Shown here: positions 63,137 to 64,000 of the stretch, in pieces
Layout: each line of letters opens with the position of its first letter
Position numbering within the stretch: the first letter of the stretch is position 1
Origin: JAEZBP01 sp963832725
GTDB taxonomy: Bacteria > Myxococcota_A > Polyangia > Polyangiales > Sandaracinaceae
Direction of reading: 5' to 3'
DNA length: 64,000 nucleotides
Assembly: GCA_963832725.1 (NCBI GenBank)
Contig: CAWHVG010000003.1
Coordinates: 1,736,001-1,800,000, forward strand
Program-made: the position numbers and the translations under genes
The notes under the pieces: model-generated
Seen by the model: only the letters and a program-made list of their open reading frames with translations
Databases searched by the model: none
Told to the model about the DNA's origin: nothing

Positions 63137-64000
63137 TCAGTGCCCGGAACCGTGCGAGCCGAAGATGGCTTCACCGCCGACGATGTCCTGGTCGCCACCG
63201 TGCGGCTCGGGCGGTGCTTCCCCTATGTTGTGGTGCTCCCGTACCGGCGGCGTGTCCGGCTGCTCGACCGGATGCGGCGTCGGCGGGGTGGCGGGCTGGC
63301 TTCCTGCTTGCTCTCGCTGACCGCCGCGGTAACGGGACGCGTGGCGATGCGAGGAGGACGACGCTCCCCCTTCCTGCTCCATCCTCAGCTCGATGCGCTG
63401 GGGCACCATGAACGACCGCTCTTCGGTGGCCGTCACCCAGCCGTCCGCGCGCGCCTCGATGTGGTGGATGGTCGGACCCTCGCCCGCCGTCGGCTGCGGA
63501 TCGCGCGGCATGTCGGCGTCGAAGGGCGGGTGGCCGTAGGGCACGTTGTCGACCCAGAGCTGGGCCCCGTCCGGCCCCTCGACCGTGATCTGGATGCGAA
63601 CCGAAGGCTGCGTCGAGGGGATCTCCGGCGGCTGCTGAACTGCGACGGCCGCGGGCTGCGCCTCGTTCGGTGCCGGCGCGGTCGGCGTGGATGGTGGGTC
63701 GGCCGGAGGATCCGCCGGCGCCGGATCGTCGGTCGGGCCCGCGTTGACGTGGTGCTCCTCCGTCGTCTCCGTCCCTCCCGACGTCGAGAACGCGACCACG
63801 GTGCCCGCGATGCCGCCGGCGATGGCCAACAACGCCACGATGCCGATGACCATGAAGAGCCCCTTCGAGGAGCTGCCGCTGCCGCTCTCCGAGTAGGCGG
63901 CCATGCCCGGCGCCGAGCCGCCGGGCGACGACTGCAGGTAGGCGGTCCCGGTCGGGGTCATCGCCGGCCCGCTGCTCTGGGAGAGCACGCTCGGCCCGCG
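63137..64000 (-). CDS. C-terminal part of kinase-type membrane protein (partial)
   Basis: The frame is open to the window edge, so this is the 3' end of a longer gene; about 287 residues are visible. A Ser/Gly/Thr/Pro-rich juxtamembrane linker, one membrane helix (GLFMVIGIVALLAIAGGIAG), an extracytoplasmic Pro/Ala linker and a PEGA-like beta domain (VRIQITVEGPDGAQLWVDNV, PYGHPPF, IEARADGWVTATEERSF) follow, with a His/Pro tail. This is the common C-terminal layout of myxobacterial Ser/Thr protein kinases, but the catalytic domain is outside the window. Confidence 0.65.
   Translation of the reverse strand, partial: RGPSVLSQSSGPAMTPTGTAYLQSSPGGSAPGMAAYSESGSGSSSKGLFMVIGIVALLAIAGGIAGTVVAFSTSGGTETTEEHHVNAGPTDDPAPADPPADPPSTPTAPAPNEAQPAAVAVQQPPEIPSTQPSVRIQITVEGPDGAQLWVDNVPYGHPPFDADMPRDPQPTAGEGPTIHHIEARADGWVTATEERSFMVPQRIELRMEQEGGASSSSHRHASRYRGGQREQAGSQPATPPTPHPVEQPDTPPVREHHNIGEAPPEPHGGDQDIVGGEAIFGSHGSGH

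Overview
The window looks like a chromosomal contig of a very GC-rich myxobacterium-type organism (Myxococcota, probably Polyangiales or a Sandaracinaceae-like lineage). This is inferred from the gene content: many secreted lipoproteins with Asp/Gly-rich linkers, FG-GAP and MopE-like metal-binding repeats, several large Ser/Thr kinases with unusual architectures, a PP2C phosphatase, DUF3467- and TIGR03118-type proteins, and a fused isobutyryl-CoA mutase (IcmF). No rRNA, tRNA, integrase, transposase or CRISPR array was seen.

Layout. 1-11.4 kb: end of a secreted protein, a frameshifted T6SS-linked DUF3540 gene, a CBS-domain protein, an M24 aminopeptidase overlapping a dual-specificity phosphatase, peptide deformylase, an FG-GAP lipoprotein, a D-aminoacylase-type amidohydrolase and a TIGR03118 lipoprotein. 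11.4-30.5 kb: DUF3467 protein, IcmF, a PPC-like lipoprotein with its own terminator, a three-gene overlapping set of outer-membrane proteins plus lipoprotein, an alpha/beta hydrolase, an APC (ethanolamine-type) permease with a coupled unknown gene, a membrane MutS-like ATPase overlapping yggX, and a kinase with a C-terminal catalytic domain. 30.7-40.4 kb: an accessory island of modification enzymes (below). 40.4-57.4 kb: a 20/21-bp minisatellite, an M74 endopeptidase, a shattered aminotransferase gene, a Cys-rich lipoprotein, an L,D-transpeptidase, an SLC13 transporter, a sigma-like/kinase fusion next to a PP2C phosphatase, a candidate structured RNA with a strong terminator, a BON-metallophosphoesterase, a His/CDDC-repeat metal-binding protein, a YihY-family membrane protein and a MopE-like lipoprotein. 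57.7-64 kb: a radical SAM protein, a lipoprotein, a B12-binding radical SAM protein paired with a radical SAM-like protein that lacks the cluster motif, and the end of a kinase-like membrane protein.

The most interesting region is 30.7-40.4 kb. It holds a RiPP-type E1-like/leader-binding domain fused to a flavin-dependent halogenase; a tandem PhyH protein whose first domain has HxG in place of HxD, as in iron/2-oxoglutarate halogenases; a protein with two complete radical SAM domains; and an HxsB-like radical SAM homologue that has lost its CxxxCxxC motif. The contents suggest a halogenating or oxidising peptide-modification locus, but I found no certain precursor peptide.

Caution: about ten genes carry single-base frameshifts, mostly in C/G homopolymers, and some breaks (the halogenase, the class V aminotransferase) are much denser. 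The isolated ones look like assembly indels. The dense ones could be real decay. Coordinates of the broken genes give the full reconstructed span.
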